NCBI GenBank assembly: GCA_030549335.1 | Contig: JAUKPH010000023.1 | Span: 310,001 to 374,000, forward strand | Length of the DNA stretch: 64,000 nucleotides | Source: Pontederia crassipes | Taxonomy: Eukaryota > Streptophyta > Magnoliopsida > Commelinales > Pontederiaceae | Reading direction: 5' to 3' | Shown: one piece after another, positions 1-11,790 of the stretch | Position numbering within the stretch: the stretch's first letter is position 1 | Layout of the letters: each line of letters starts with the position of its first letter | Notes under the pieces: generated by a model | The model's database searches: none | The model's input: only the letters and a program-made list of their open reading frames with translations | What the model was told of the DNA's origin: nothing | Program-made: the position numbers and the translations under genes

Positions 1-468
1 ATGATAACATAATATGAGAAATTTATTCACACATTTTTTATATTAAATATCTTTTCACATACTTTTCCTACGTGTCACTTGGCGACATTTGAATGATTCT
101 TGAGATTTATACATGTTAATAACTATATGCATACCTAATGATATGAGTATATGTTTTAGCACAATTTGATTATTAATTAATTTCTATTCTAAATTAGAAT
201 TAAAAATTGTTTAATAACTTGGCAAGTGAAATTATAACATATACTCCGACACACATATTCAAATAATTATTAGTCATACAACAAATAATCTTATTTGGAT
301 TAGATCGTGATATTATATTCTATGCCCCATCTCATTGTTTAAATATGGATAGCAATCACATATATTTTGTTTGGTCTCATAGATTGTTCAATATCATGAT
401 GCTACTACAAAACTTCCAGAACTTACTCTAGGTCAAATAACTTGTTCCTTTTTATTAGGGATGTATAA
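1..468. other. AT-rich stretch, nothing recognised
   Basis: No coding similarity, repeat boundary or RNA gene is visible. It abuts the inner end of the LTR-like sequence that starts near 469. Confidence 0.5.
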
Positions 469-3322
469 TTGCAATGCCCCAAGATTTTTTTCTTTTGCCT
501 GCCCAGAAGGCTATCTCTGTGACGTCACTCAATTCTATGACTTAATCAACATGTTGGTTTACAACAGCGAAAGACTTAATTTATAATAATTTCTATATTT
601 TGCGAAAGTCATTAGTACAATATCCAATAACTTGTGGGTTAGGACCCACATCTATACAATAGTGGACCCCATATTCATGTGCATATCATACGTCAGAGGA
701 GCCATCAACCATCTCACCATCGCCATCAGCATCACCTGTATGAATCCAAGTACAAGGGCAAAATCTAATGAGATAACTTAGTACATAGAGTCACCCATTA
801 CAATAAATAATATGAACCATGGTCAATATCAATATCAATACAATCAATAAACAATTATTCATAACAATATATGATTGATCACTATAAATAATGATTAGCA
901 ATAATCAACAAATCATAAATAATTTGATCATCCATATCATCATTTACTGATGACCAATATCCATTCAATTCAATTCAATTATCTTAAATCAATTATCAAT
1001 TGGCCATAGGTCAATGAAGGCCACAATCATCAATTCTATTAACAGTTCACCCATTCAGTTATCCATCATCCATTAAGGGTCACTAGGGAGCAATTCAATT
1101 ATGAATCAACCACTATGGCGCAATTCAATCAACATGCAATTCAATTAATAATTCAATAATTCAATTAACAATTCAATTCAATTCAATTATGAAAGCATCC
1201 ATCGACCATAATGGTCTCCATCGACCAAATGGGCCTTCAACGATCACGAGGATCTCTATCGACCCTGAGGGCCTCCATCGACCATAAAGGCTTCAATCGA
1301 CCACAAGGGCCTCTATTGACCATAAAGGTCTCAATCGACCACAAGGGCTTCTATCAATTATCATGCAATAGCAATGAACTCCGTGAGTTTCCATCGACCT
1401 CAATAGGCCTCAATCAATCACAAGGATCTCCATCGACCACGAAGATCTCCATCGACCACAAAGATCACCATCGACCATAAAGATCTCCATCGACTACAAA
1501 GACCTTCATTAAAATTATGCATTCATAGTCGACTCTATGAGCCTCTATCGACCCTAGTGGGCCTCAATCGATCACAAGAATCTCTATCGACCACAAGGGT
1601 CTCTATCGGTCACAAAGGCCTCCATCGACTACAAGAGCCTCAATCGACTATAAAGGCCTCAATCGACCGTGAAGGTCTCAACTATTAATTTAACAATTCC
1701 ATGATAAACAATTTTCCATGTCATCACTTAAACAATGCACAATTCAATCCCAATCGTTCAATCTATTTATTTTTATCAATTAATAATGGGTCAATAATCC
1801 ATAATCAACTATCAACTATCAATTCTCAATTATTGATTAGCATCCATCAAGAGCATAATTAATAAGAGGATTATACATAGCAATACATGATCAAGAACAA
1901 TCAATCGCAGCGGAAAATACATTTTCTGCTCTTGAAAAATGACCTATGTCAGTTGGAACACGGGTCGTGTTCCTAATTCCATGTTTCCACGTCAGCCGGA
2001 TGAAACTCGGACTGACTATACTACGAACCCGGGCCAAGTTGGCCGGTTCGCATTCCTATTCTTGTGCATGGTCAACACTTGTTGTATTCGAGGGAACATG
2101 GGCCATGTTGTAGGGAACCGGGTAGCATCGTCGTGAGCATGGTACGTGTTCCAATCGAGTTTGGTTCAGGTTCTATGGAACTCGTGTTGTGTCAATGATA
2201 ACTCGGGTCGTGTTGGTCTTAACACAAGCCGTGTTCATTGAACACGAGTCCATTTTAATCTAGTTCTCCCGAAGTCGGTCTATACCATGTAGTGCTCGGG
2301 CCGTGTCAAACCCGAGTCATGTTGAATAGAACTCGGGCCGGGTCCTATCGCCGTCGTGAAGTTATTTTCGACACACTTTTGGTCATTCTATATATGTCAT
2401 ACGATATCTAATCAATGGAAATAATATATCAATATAATCTCTGTATAACGGAAAAGAGTATAAGAGTCCATGTCATGAAAAATTGATGTCATGGGATCCC
2501 CCTACGTACCTCAAGTTAGCTGAAAAATCAACTAAAATTTCTCTAATGGAAATCTACGCGAACATCAAATTTTGGGCGGCGATTCCTCTCTGCCCACATC
2601 ACGAAATGCACAACCAACACTTGAACGATGATCTCCTATATGCAGTCTTTGAAATAAGTCATCGGGTGCCCTTTGGAATGTCTCACTTTGCTTAAAAATG
2701 GAAAACAAAGTGGGTCTCATGCTGTAGAAATTCTACTTTGCCAATATGAGTTTTTAGCCATCTTTTAATGTCTATTTATAGAGGTAGCCTATGGTTCTAA
2801 CTTCTATTATGTCTTGAACTTTTTTAGAATCAATCTGGCCATCCATCACCAATTAAATTTTTTTAAAATATTCAAATTTAATTAAATCCAAATTTAACTA
2901 ATTATTCCATAATGATACTTATTAAAATCCATATATACTCAAATTCCCTTTTATCTCTTCTGTAACTTATTTCAATCAAACTCTACTTTCACCTTTTCCT
3001 TTTATTTCCTTCTTTTCTCCAATTTTCAAAATTATTTAATTCCATAATAATTCATCATCTAATCTTTAGATTAAAATAATAATAAATATTATTTTAATGA
3101 TTAAAATATTTCAAAGTCATAAAACTCTCAATCCTTTCCTATTTAGGAGTCCTATGTCCATTAGACTTTCTTTTGAATCTCAAATCCAATTGAAATCCCT
3201 AATCTCAATCTAATTATAATTTGTTCTCCCAATAAGACTTAATTTTTCTTCCATCCATCAAACACTCTAATTGAATTCCAAAATTATTATATTACCCTTG
3301 ATAAAATCGTGGGGTCTTATAT
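469..3322 (-). mobile_element. Decayed gypsy-type LTR, minus orientation
   Basis: Read on the minus strand, this block starts near 3322 with a TAAGACCCCACGATTTTA-like sequence, which resembles the first bases of Del-type LTRs. It has a TATAAATAG-like box at about 2773-2780 and ends near 469 with sequence close to TGTAACACCCCGAGAC in reverse. The segment 469-2410 is clearly related to 15441-17056 in the other orientation: both share the GC-rich stretch with CCCGGGTT/GGCCCG words, the AATTCAATTCAATT-rich stretch and the terminal 200 bases. No internal coding region adjoins it, so a solo LTR is likely. The outer boundary is approximate and no target duplication was confirmed. What is seen is the shared sequence; the LTR assignment is inference. 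Confidence 0.5.
1201..1682. repeat. 19-bp minisatellite with ATCGACCAYAARGGCCTCC-like unit
   Basis: About two dozen degenerate copies of a 19-bp unit run in tandem, broken by roughly 40 bp near 1360-1395 and 1510-1540. Because 19 is not a multiple of three, the open frame seen here is only a repeat artefact. The array lies inside the LTR-like block. The related copy at 15.4-17.1 kb has no such array, so it probably expanded locally. Confidence 0.8.
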
Positions 3323-4000
3323 AAATATTTTCTTTCATATATGATGTCCTCACATAGATTCATTGTGGTGACCAACATAGACTCATTTGAACTTTTGTTG
3401 TCATGTAAAAGACAAAATGTGTAAGTGTGGATGTTGTGCAACAAAATAGTCTATGTAATGAAATTTTCATAAATTCTTATAGAACTTATGTATATTATTA
3501 ATAATAGCCGAAATGCCAACATGTATGAATTATAGTCAAAACTCCGACATGTGCCTAAGCCAGGAACTCTTAAAAAGGTTGGAATTATAAACAAAAGACA
3601 ACAATGTTGATTATTAGATAATCATTGGTTATAGACCAAGTTTGTTAAAAAAAAACTAGTTTTAATACTTACAAACTTACGAATTTATGTTTCTACGGTA
3701 GAAAAATGAGTTACTCATGTCAAATCATAAAATAGGGTAAAATCATACCTAAATACATTTTAATTCGGTAAAAATGGATGAATACGTGCAACTGACCAAT
3801 TAAATAGCAGATTCGCCAAATCTCCTCACATGCAGACTCCTTGCTGATTTGGTAGGCAGTTTTGCGGCACGCCCATGTGGTCGCAAATTTGAATTCGGCT
3901 AACTACAAGTTTTAGCATTTGCTATTTTTCGTTATATTGTAATCATACTAAATTATTGTACTTATACTAAATTGAATTGAATGAGATAGATAGTAAGTGC
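3323..4000. other. AT-rich intergenic stretch, nothing recognised
   Basis: No coding similarity or defined repeat boundary is visible here. Confidence 0.4.
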
Positions 4001-4990
4001 CTAGGAATCGACATGTCCACCCCTAGCGATGACATGGGTATAGTCTCTCATCCCCCTTCATATGATATCCAAATTTATTTGAATTGATTGATCATGGATT
4101 GATCCTCCATTGCCCCGCATGAAAATGACATGGTGTTTTGTAATAACAGATAGCTCTCATATTGCATCCGAAAAAGGGTTGATGGTAACTTCAAATATTG
4201 GATTAATAATTGAATTAAATTAATAATTGAATAATTAATTAAATTGTGCCATAGAGGCTTGTGGATAATTAATTTCGCCCTAGTGGCTAATGGATAATCG
4301 AATTGCATCCTTTTGGTTGATGGATAATTGAATGTGCCTTTATGGTTGATGAATAATAAATTGTGGGCTTTGTGCCTAATGGATAAATTGATAATTGATA
4401 ATAGAATTGATAAATTGTTAATTGAGATCTTCACTTATCTATGGCCAATTGATGATTGATTAAAAATAATTAATATTAAATTAATAATTGTTATTGAATT
4501 GGACATTGAGGAAGATCCAAAAAGGCAATGCAAAGGTTATAAAAAAAGAAATATTGTCGATTATTGATTATAGATAATTAAAATTGATGGATCATTAGTA
4601 ATTGATAATATGAATGATTGTTATTATTGATCAATTATTGATTATTCTTATTGTTATTGTTAATTGGTAATTACCCTTTATAAATAATTATTTACTTATA
4701 GTATTGATATGTGGTTATTGTGACCTTAGGTATTGAGTTATCTCATTGGATTTTTGCATGTACTTAGATCTGTGCAAGATGAGACGATAGTAATGGTGAG
4801 ACGGTTGGTGGATCATCGAACAGTTGACATGCACATTGATAGGGTCTTTTATTATATAGTTGTAGGCCCATAACATATATAGCTTATTGTAAAGCATGAT
4901 GTAATTAAGTCTAGGCCCATAACATATATAGCTTATTATAAAGCATGATGTAATTAAGTCTTGCATTGATGTAAGTTCATATGTTGGTTA
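4001..4990 (+). mobile_element. Fragment of the same LTR family, plus orientation
   Basis: The order of words matches the block at 16.2-16.8 kb: a 'CTCCcattgCCcgcATGAaa' type start, AACTTCAAATATTG, AATTAAATTAATAATTGAAT runs, then a GATGAGACGATAGTAATGGTGAGACGG-like stretch. That last stretch also occurs inverted near 690-750. Both ends are vague and it is probably a truncated LTR relic. A short direct duplication occurs within it, as the words around 4860-4910 recur around 4915-4960. Confidence 0.4.
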
Positions 4991-5246
4991 GTCAAAGTAA
5001 ACAAAAAATCAAGTCATAGAATTGAGTAATGTCATCGAATTAGCCTTCTGGGTAGGTGAAACTTCGGGAGGTTACAATTTGTCTGTAAAAACTTATGATG
5101 CGTTGGTGTGCAGTAATACTCTTAAGAAAATAGCACTCCTCAAATGTCTCATAATCTGCCACGCAATAACTTCTTGGCTATCAAATTTAGTATCTTTGGT
5201 TGTCTTTACCAATGGGAAACATCATTAGTCACCAACATGAGTTGGG

Positions 5247-5841
5247 TTAGTAAATTACATGAATCATCCTCCAATTTTGACTTGATATCTATATTTATTT
5301 AACTTTAATTTTTTTAAGCTTTGATTTCTTAAATGTGTTGTTCTCCTGATCGATAATAGTGAGTTTTTCAATTGCATTGTGACATAATAAAAATAATAAA
5401 TTAATGTAAACATAATAAATTAATATAAAATTAATAAAAATAAAGTGGCAACCGCCCTTGCCGAAGTTGGAGGAAGGGGTCCAAGGGAGAGGGGAAGCTG
5501 CCCCCCTCTCCCTCTCCTCTTCGACATCGAAAAGGAGAGGCCTACCCTTTTGAGCGTGCACCGTTGAGGAAGAGGATAGAGGAGGGGGTGGCCGTCCCCC
5601 TTCCCTCTCCTCTTTGGCACCAGAGAGGAGAGGAGGGGTGCCCATCTCCCTTCATTTGGCTTCGACAAGGGCGGCGACGCCCCTTCCTCTAGCTTCGACG
5701 AGAGGCGGTGATTATAAGGTTCTCGTCTCTTTTTTAATAATGTACTATATTATTGTATTATCAATTCATATATTATTTTTTTGTTGTGCCACGTCAGTAG
5801 CATAATCAAGAAATTAGAGGATAATTCATATAATTTTATCC
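5247..5841. mobile_element. Foldback / long-TIR MITE-like element
   Basis: The left end (TAAATTACATGAATCATCC) and the right end (GGATAATTCATATAATTTTA) are inverted copies of each other. They resemble the ends of the large foldback element at 38328-39508. The centre is GC-rich with CCCCTCTCCCTCTCC-type sequence and forms overlapping open frames on both strands that look non-coding. No target duplication could be fixed. Confidence 0.5.
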
Positions 5842-5849
5842 GATGGAGT

Positions 5850-6060
5850 AATAAGCGACTCCTCCTAGCATAAGTAAGATATTAAGTTCGAGTCTCTATG
5901 AAAAATTTCTACATGGAAGCCTCACTTGCTACCGACAAGTACGGGACTCGAAATGAAGTTGGACTGGGCCGACCTTTGAATCAGTGTGTTCAATAGCCCC
6001 GTACGAATTGGATAGTCGGGCGTCACTTCCCAAAAGTCGAGACTAGCTACACAAAAAAAA
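5850..6060 (+). mobile_element. Possible tRNA-derived SINE relic
   Basis: A TAGCATAAGTAAG word (loosely box A-like) is followed closely by AGTTCGAGTCTC, a good box B (GTTCGANTC). The box spacing is shorter than usual and no target duplication or 3' tail was found, so this is only a suggestion. Confidence 0.2.
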
Positions 6061-6339
6061 TGTAGTATACAAGATCTTGCCATCTTCGTCGCACTATGTT
6101 AACAAAAACGTTCTCTTCGTGCTCGCGAGCTCCCCTCTCAGCTAACATGGTTGTTCGGGTTGCACCCGACTGCCATGTAACTCATTTTAAATCATCTTTT
6201 CTTATTCTGCATTGGTCGCTCGGCTCATGTCATCGAGGCAACTATATCATCAATTCACGCATCTTATTTAGGACAACAGCAGGAACTTGCATACGTCACC
6301 AGAAAAGTGATCGACGCTTATCTATTTTTTTGTTATTTT

Positions 6340-6697
6340 CATAAATCACCTTAAACTATCATAATTTTTCACATCTAATCTCAAACTACAAACTTTTCTT
6401 TTGGATTCCTAAACTATCGTGATTTTTCTAATTTGATCTTTTTGTCAACTTTTCTATTATTTTTTATTTTTTTCATTTACGAAAAGTCTAAACTATTCTT
6501 CATCCTCTTCTCTCTCCTCTCGTCGTCGATAAGTGTTTCGTCAAAAAAAGAAGGCCGCTAGGGTCGCCCCCCTCTTCTGTGACCTTCGCGACGGAACGAT
6601 CAAATTGAAAAATTACACTAATTTAGAAATTTTAAAAAATAAATTTGTAATTTAAAATTAAATGTGAAAAATTATGATAGTTTAGAAGTGATTTATG
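6340..6697. mobile_element. Small foldback MITE
   Basis: The left arm begins CATAAATCACCTTAAACT and the right arm ends AGTTTAGAAGTGATTTATG in inverse complement, with further inverted similarity for about 130 bp inward. The spacer at about 6540-6600 is GC-rich. Inner words such as CACATCTAATCTCAAACTAC recur in the foldback element at 30219-30796, so both belong to one family. The element lies about 100 bp upstream of the presumed bZIP 5' leader. Confidence 0.6.
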
Positions 6698-6849
6698 ATT
6701 TTTTTTCGATTAATATCGGCACTTAACTTATATAGGTAAGTATGCAGTTGCGTAGTGGCGTTTGGACGAGTTAGCATACGACAAGTTAGCATATCGGTAC
6801 GCTCCTCCTATTCTATATTACTTGTATCGATTCCCTTCGACAACTCTCT

Positions 6850-6970
6850 GCTTCCCCAGTTGATCCTCCAGTTCCATTCCCTTCTCTCTTCCTCTCTCAG
6901 CCCAATCTCCTCCCTCGGGAACCCTAAAAAGGGATCTTTTCTAGGGTTCCGTCCCGGGGATTCGTATCCA
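6850..6970 (+). other. Probable 5' untranslated exon of the bZIP gene
   Basis: A CT-rich leader typical of plant 5' UTRs (CTTCTCTCTTCCTCTCTCAG and similar) runs to a CCAG|GTGTGG donor near 6970. A matching TTTCAG acceptor lies at 7496, 23 bases before the ATG of the bZIP-like reading frame. The transcription start is not determined. Confidence 0.3.
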
Positions 6971-7496
6971 GGTGTGGAGCAGAGGATTTGATTTGATTGG
7001 GTTTATTCCACTGTTACAATCGGGTGCTCTTGTTTCTCTGTTTACATGTTTCCTTTTTTTCTTCTTCTTTCCTACAACTTCTTGTCACTTTGTTGGAGCG
7101 AGTGCTATGTCTGTTGCTGGATTATTGTTATCTTTGGCGACATCGTGGGAGCTGCAGGTCACTGCCGTTAGAGTAATCTTGATGGCGTCTCTGTGTTGAT
7201 TTCGTGGTGTCACGACCACGACCTAGATAGACCATTTTATTTCCTCCTATATGCATATGATTAGTCTCTTTATAGCTCTTCTTGCTTGAGTTTATTCTTA
7301 AATGTCCGATCATTTCATCTTCTTTTGTCCTTCTGGATTTGACTTCTCATGAGATCTCGTCGTAGGGATGCAATGTAGATGAATGCGGGGAGTTAAAGTT
7401 GCAGTCTCTTTTGTTCTTAGTCTTATAATGTGAAAGCTAGCATGTAAAATTTACATTTTTGCGACACTAATCTTGATCATTGTGTTCTCATTTCAG

Positions 7497-8563
7497 CTGG
7501 TTATATATACAATAAGGTCATGGCGGACATGAAATCTAATTCCAACTCTAGGAACTCAGTGCCCACTGGAAAGCTACGACTACCTTCAAAATGCCCCTTC
7601 CAGACCAAGACCCCAGCTTGCAACAATTATGGGGCCATAGGTACAAAAGGCTTGCCGAAGCCTAGAGATGGTCAGAAGCATCATCAGAGAACTAACTCTG
7701 AGGGCTTTCTTATCGATGAACAACCATCATGGCTCGATGATTTGCTTAATGAGCCACAGACACCTACGAAAAAAGGAGCTCGTCGTCCCTCTTCCAGTCT
7801 CTTTTGCATATCTGGAAGGGTTTTGCATCTATTCTAACAAGCATGGCCTGACTCAGATGAAGGAATGCAGGCAGAAGAACTTTCCAATTCCATCTCCTTG
7901 GTTTTCACATGAATTTGGTCAAATTAGGGATGAAAAGCATGTGGCATATTACCCAGAAGCCAATTCATTCAGACAGCCACAACATCGGGTACTGGAGCTT
8001 GCCACGAATGAGAGCTATCCAGGCAATGCCCCAGTGGCAAAGGAGAAGGTTGCTCGTCAAGTGGCATCCTGTGCTTCAACTCCAACTGATGCACTCATTT
8101 CTGACGTTACTGAGATTAAACAACAGGAGTGTAACCAAAGATTTATGTTAATAATGCCTTGAATCTGAATTCAGTTGGTCCCCTTACATAGTCAGGCGCT
8201 TCAGCAAAATTTTTAGGAGTATTCTGTTTGTGATTCGGATTTAATTTATTTCCTTATACGAGATAGGGGTCCTATTTTCAGGAAATTTATTTAGAGTCTC
8301 AGTCCGTATGTAATTCCTATCATCTGTTAAAGAGAGTGTCTGTATAAACTCCCTATGGGTCTAGACAAAGACTCATTTTTGTAATCGTCGTTATTTCATA
8401 ACAAAGAGCCGCCGCCGTTTTTTTCTCTTCGCGTTCTTCTGTGTTTCGTGCGACCCCTCTCTCCCTCTTTTCGTAATAATTTAAAGGGCACAGCTGAACA
8501 GAAAGAAGGCTCTCACTCTAAGCAGTCAGAGGTGGACCCAAAACAAGTTAAACAGTGAGCAAT
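7497..8563 (+). pseudogene. bZIP transcription factor (bZIP34/61-like), broken N-terminal part
   Basis: The frame opens at 7520. Around residues 54-80 it reads HHQRTNSEGFLIDEQPSWL followed by DDLLNEPQTP, the hallmark N-terminal motif of the plant bZIP34/bZIP61 group of DNA-binding regulators. A 2-base loss near 7796, in what should read SSSDSFAYLEG, moves the continuation into another frame (SFAYLEGF at about 7800 to about 8130). A second shift near 8140 is followed by NNALNLNSVGPLT in the third frame. An LTR-like insertion then interrupts the gene. After it, SKQSEVDPKQVKQ at 8515-8555 looks like the start of the basic region (DPKRVKR in the family), ending at a possible donor GTGAGC. No exon for the basic helix or leucine zipper was found downstream. 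I read it as a pseudogene; sequencing error could explain one shift but not all the lesions. Confidence 0.65.
8196..8488 (+). mobile_element. LTR-like insertion in the bZIP pseudogene
   Basis: This stretch splits the bZIP-like coding sequence (SVGPLT before, GTAEQKEG after). It has the make-up of a short copia-type LTR: a TTAGGAGTATTCTG-like start, TGTATAAACTCCCTATGG, then a CT-rich end. Exact ends and a target duplication were not established, so a solo LTR is inference. Confidence 0.35.
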
Positions 8564-8912
8564 TGCTATTGTAGATTTTGTATGATTTGAATGTTTTCGA
8601 GTAGATAGTTGTAAAAAAGAAATAGTATTATATGGACTCTCCTTATGCAAGAAAGTGCTTTTGGCGTTCTGTATGTAGTAAATTTAAAGCTAATTTTCTG
8701 TTTAACCTCTTAACAATATACATTAAAAACTCAAAGAAAATACTATCAATAATCAGTTAACCTTTTAATGCCAATATGGACATAATTGAGCTTTGAAATG
8801 TATTGTCTGAAAGATGCTATTAGTGAGACTTGGATCTTACACTAGTGAAATATGTTAAATGGTAAAGGATTGATTTTTCCAAATTGTGTTCCTCTGTCTT
8901 TAAAGCATATTA

Positions 8913-9107
8913 ACTCCGTCTATGATTTATAGACGGTTCCAAGTCCGGATAAAGGAGGAGGGTTGTGTTAGGCCCCGACAGTCAGCGTAAAACTCTGTCG
9001 AATCTCATGAATATGGATCAACGAATATATTGTGAATGACGTCGTATGATCCATGTAGCCGACCCCACCTAGTGGGATAAGGCTTTGTTGTTGTTGTCGT
9101 CGTCATC
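8913..9107 (+). mobile_element. Full-length Au-like SINE
   Basis: It starts ACTCCGTCTATGATTTATAG, contains GGTTCCAAGTCC (box B-like, pol III promoter; inference), and ends CCCACCTAGTGGGATAAGGC plus a (TTG)n tail decayed to TCG/TCA. It is flanked by a 17-bp target duplication, GTCTTTAAAGCATATTA (8896-8912) and GTCTTTAAAGTATATTA (9108-9124), with one mismatch. The 3' end matches that of the LINE at 61171-61917, which fits mobilisation by that LINE. Confidence 0.85.
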
Positions 9108-9124
9108 GTCTTTAAAGTATATTA

Positions 9125-9816
9125 TTCTGGCAGGCAATTTGCTCAACGCTCCCAGGTAAATGTAGTTAACTTAACTGCACTGCACCAAAGGACCATTATA
9201 GGCATAAAGTCCAACATTAACAAATCCGCCTATGTTTTTATATCTTGCAAAAACTTTTTTGCTTGAGGAATAACTTGCATAACTGTGATGTAATTTCTTT
9301 TTAACAAAACCAAGTAACAAAGGAAGTTGAAATCTACAATTAATAAAAGAGTTTAAAAGCCTATATCTAAATGGTTGGCAACAATAAAATAAAGTAATAA
9401 GAAGCACGAATAGTGGATCCATCTGAAAAGTAAGTGGATAGAGAAGTTCGTGACAATATAATGAACATCCAAATATATACTTATTTCTTCCATAATATAA
9501 TTGATACATGGCGAGAACGGTTAAGGTCCTCTAAATTTCATTTTGGTCAAGCACATCCAGGGGGACTCATTTGTCATCTGTAAATAAGTAGTGAAGAATG
9601 TCATTTGTAAGAAGTGAAGATCGATGCTTAAAAGAGTCTCATAGAGCATTATGTTATTCTTGCGGACATGCACCATGCGTTGTTATGCTTGTTTTCTCTG
9701 GTTGGTTAATTATCTACCGGGCTATTAGTGTGCCATACTACAGTAGCTGTTGTTAAATTTTAACTCATACTGACCATGCACTTTGAAGAAATAATTTTAT
9801 GCCTACTTCAATCTTT
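9125..9816. other. Intergenic stretch, nothing recognised
   Basis: Open frames on the minus strand here show no recognisable family. Earlier E(z) exons could lie here in decayed form, but I cannot see them. Confidence 0.4.
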
Positions 9817-11790
9817 GCAGTTGTTCAATTTCCTGAAACCTCTTGAGTGGGTTGAAGACATGCATGGATGTGTTTTCCCCACATGAATGGCTCTGAAAAT
9901 AATGGCTCATAGGTGTTGATGATATAGATTCTTTGGTTGAAGGCACCAATGACTTCAATGGAATTATGCTATGCTCTTGCACTGGTAATATATGTCTGTT
10001 ATTACTTTCCTTTCTTATATGCATGTTGATACTGGAAAAATACAGATATGCTGATTTGTTCTGATGAAAACATTTAAGCACTCAAAAAAGATCAAGGTTC
10101 TTAAGGAGAGGTAGAGTTTGCCGCTTAAGATGCACATGGAAATCAGCTGGCCAGGTTATCATTCATTAGTAAAAATGATTTCTGCGAGGAAGGATCAACC
10201 GTTTCCCCTGTATAACTCATGTGGCTGTCAATCTGCATCTGGAAAGCAATGCCCTTCCCCCTCTAACTTGTTGTCAGAAACATTGTGGGTCAGTTCTTTT
10301 GAAATAGTGAAAAAGAACACATCCACAAATGTGTTGTCTCTGATTCGCTGATGTTTAATATTTTCTTGAACTCTTCCAGGAATTAGTAAAATTGGAAAAA
10401 AAACAGGTTAATATGTAAAGAAATCCATCTTGCCTTGCTGCCCAGGATTCATCTGTTAATTATATTTGTATTATTTACGTCAAACTTCTGTCGTGATTGT
10501 CCCTATTGCACTGGCTATAGTTTCGATCAACATGCTAAACATGCATTTACAATCTTTGCCAAAACGAATGAGTTGTGAAGGTCATGATGCCTGAGGCATG
10601 AGATTCATGCTCATTGATATGATATTTGCATAATGCCATAATCCCTTTGCATGTTAATATGTCTGATGAAAGGTGAAGTAACCTTAAACCTTAAGTTGAT
10701 GACTATTAGAAGGTCTAAATCAATTAAATGCATAATAAAAAAGAAACAAAGTGAAATACAATATCTACCTAAATTTATGATGTGAAAAGCTTGTACTTTT
10801 TCCATGAAATTAATGCTGAAGGAAATTGAAATGTTTTCCATATTGCTTTATTTCTTCATTTGGATCAGGTGTAAAAAATTTACAAAAATCGACAAAGAGT
10901 CAGTGCCATGTGTCGCTGCCGATAGAGACTGTGACCCAGATGTTTGTAGGAATTGTTGGGTTGGGTATGTTCTTCAACATCATATCTTCCTTGGCTTACG
11001 TTTCTTATGTCCTAGAAGGTGACTTGGTGTGTGATCATGATTACAGTAAAGAATGTACATTTTTGCCGGATGTCTGCACATCTTTTTTCCTCACAAAAAA
11101 AAAAAAGAAAGGAAAAAATGTTGTTGTTGAAGACAGGTCGGTTGATTATGCACATGATAGAATCAACACAGTCACTCTTTTATATTTTATTTTCCTGTAT
11201 TCTCAAGCATCTGCAGTTGCGGGATGGTACTTTAAGGGGGCCCTAATCAAAGAGGAGACAGTTGTGAGTGTCGAAACATGAAGCCTCTCTTTTTTTTAAA
11301 GATCCGTGTCTGAGCTTATTTGCACCCGATTAATCCGAATAGTAATATCCTAATCAACGTGAGGACTCTGAGAATCGAAGCTGAAACTACTAGTACTTAA
11401 GGATTTCATGACACACGAAACTTCTCTTTATACAACAACGACAAAGGGTTGGAGCAGTACTTGTTGGATAATATCTTGGGGGTTTTCTTTATTTTATATA
11501 GCAGACTTTATGTCCTTAAATAATAAATGTTGGAGTGGAGCAGTATCCATCATTCTGTTCTTGATGTAAAGATGCAATTATCTTAATCTTTCAGGTTTTG
11601 CTTGGACGATCTGATGTTTTTGGTTGGGGAGCTTTCTTCAAGGTTAAGAATTTCGCATAACCTACCTTTCACTATTTTGTCCAACTAAATTATGATTAGG
11701 TTTCTATTTTTTCTTCAATAGTGCATATACTGGTGAATTGATCTCTCACTGGGAGGCTGATAAACATGGAAAATATACATGATTATGATG
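9817..11790 (+). pseudogene. Enhancer-of-zeste histone methyltransferase (SWN/EZ1-like), decayed
   Basis: The parent is the catalytic subunit of PRC2, which methylates H3K27 in the nucleus. Matching pieces lie in order. NLLSGLKTCMDV is at about 9838-9873, directly after an in-frame TGA where the family has Arg. RSRFLRRGRVCRLRCTWKSAG follows at about 10090-10150. The start of the CXC region (KDQPFPLYNSCGCQS, then GKQCP) is at 10190-10255, with most later cysteines gone. AADRDCDPDVCRNCWV is at about 10915-10962, and CGDGTL plus QRGDSCECRNMKPL at 11215-11290. VLLGRSDVFGWGAFFK is at 11595-11642 with intact AG and GT boundaries. YTGELISHWEADKHGK, the start of the SET domain, is at 11728-11775, ending in a frameshift. 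Most of the SET domain and the N-terminal half are absent. Introns are retained, so this is a decayed genomic copy and not a retrocopy. Confidence 0.75.

Noticed and set aside
1201..1682. CRISPR-like array
   Set aside because: The units are contiguous and degenerate with no spacers, and the DNA is a plant nuclear sequence.
5295..5805. Proline-rich and arginine-rich frames on both strands
   Set aside because: They lie in the GC-rich centre of a foldback element and match nothing recognisable.
5850..6060. tRNA gene suggested by TTCGAGTC
   Set aside because: No cloverleaf or acceptor stem can be formed around it; at most a SINE relic.
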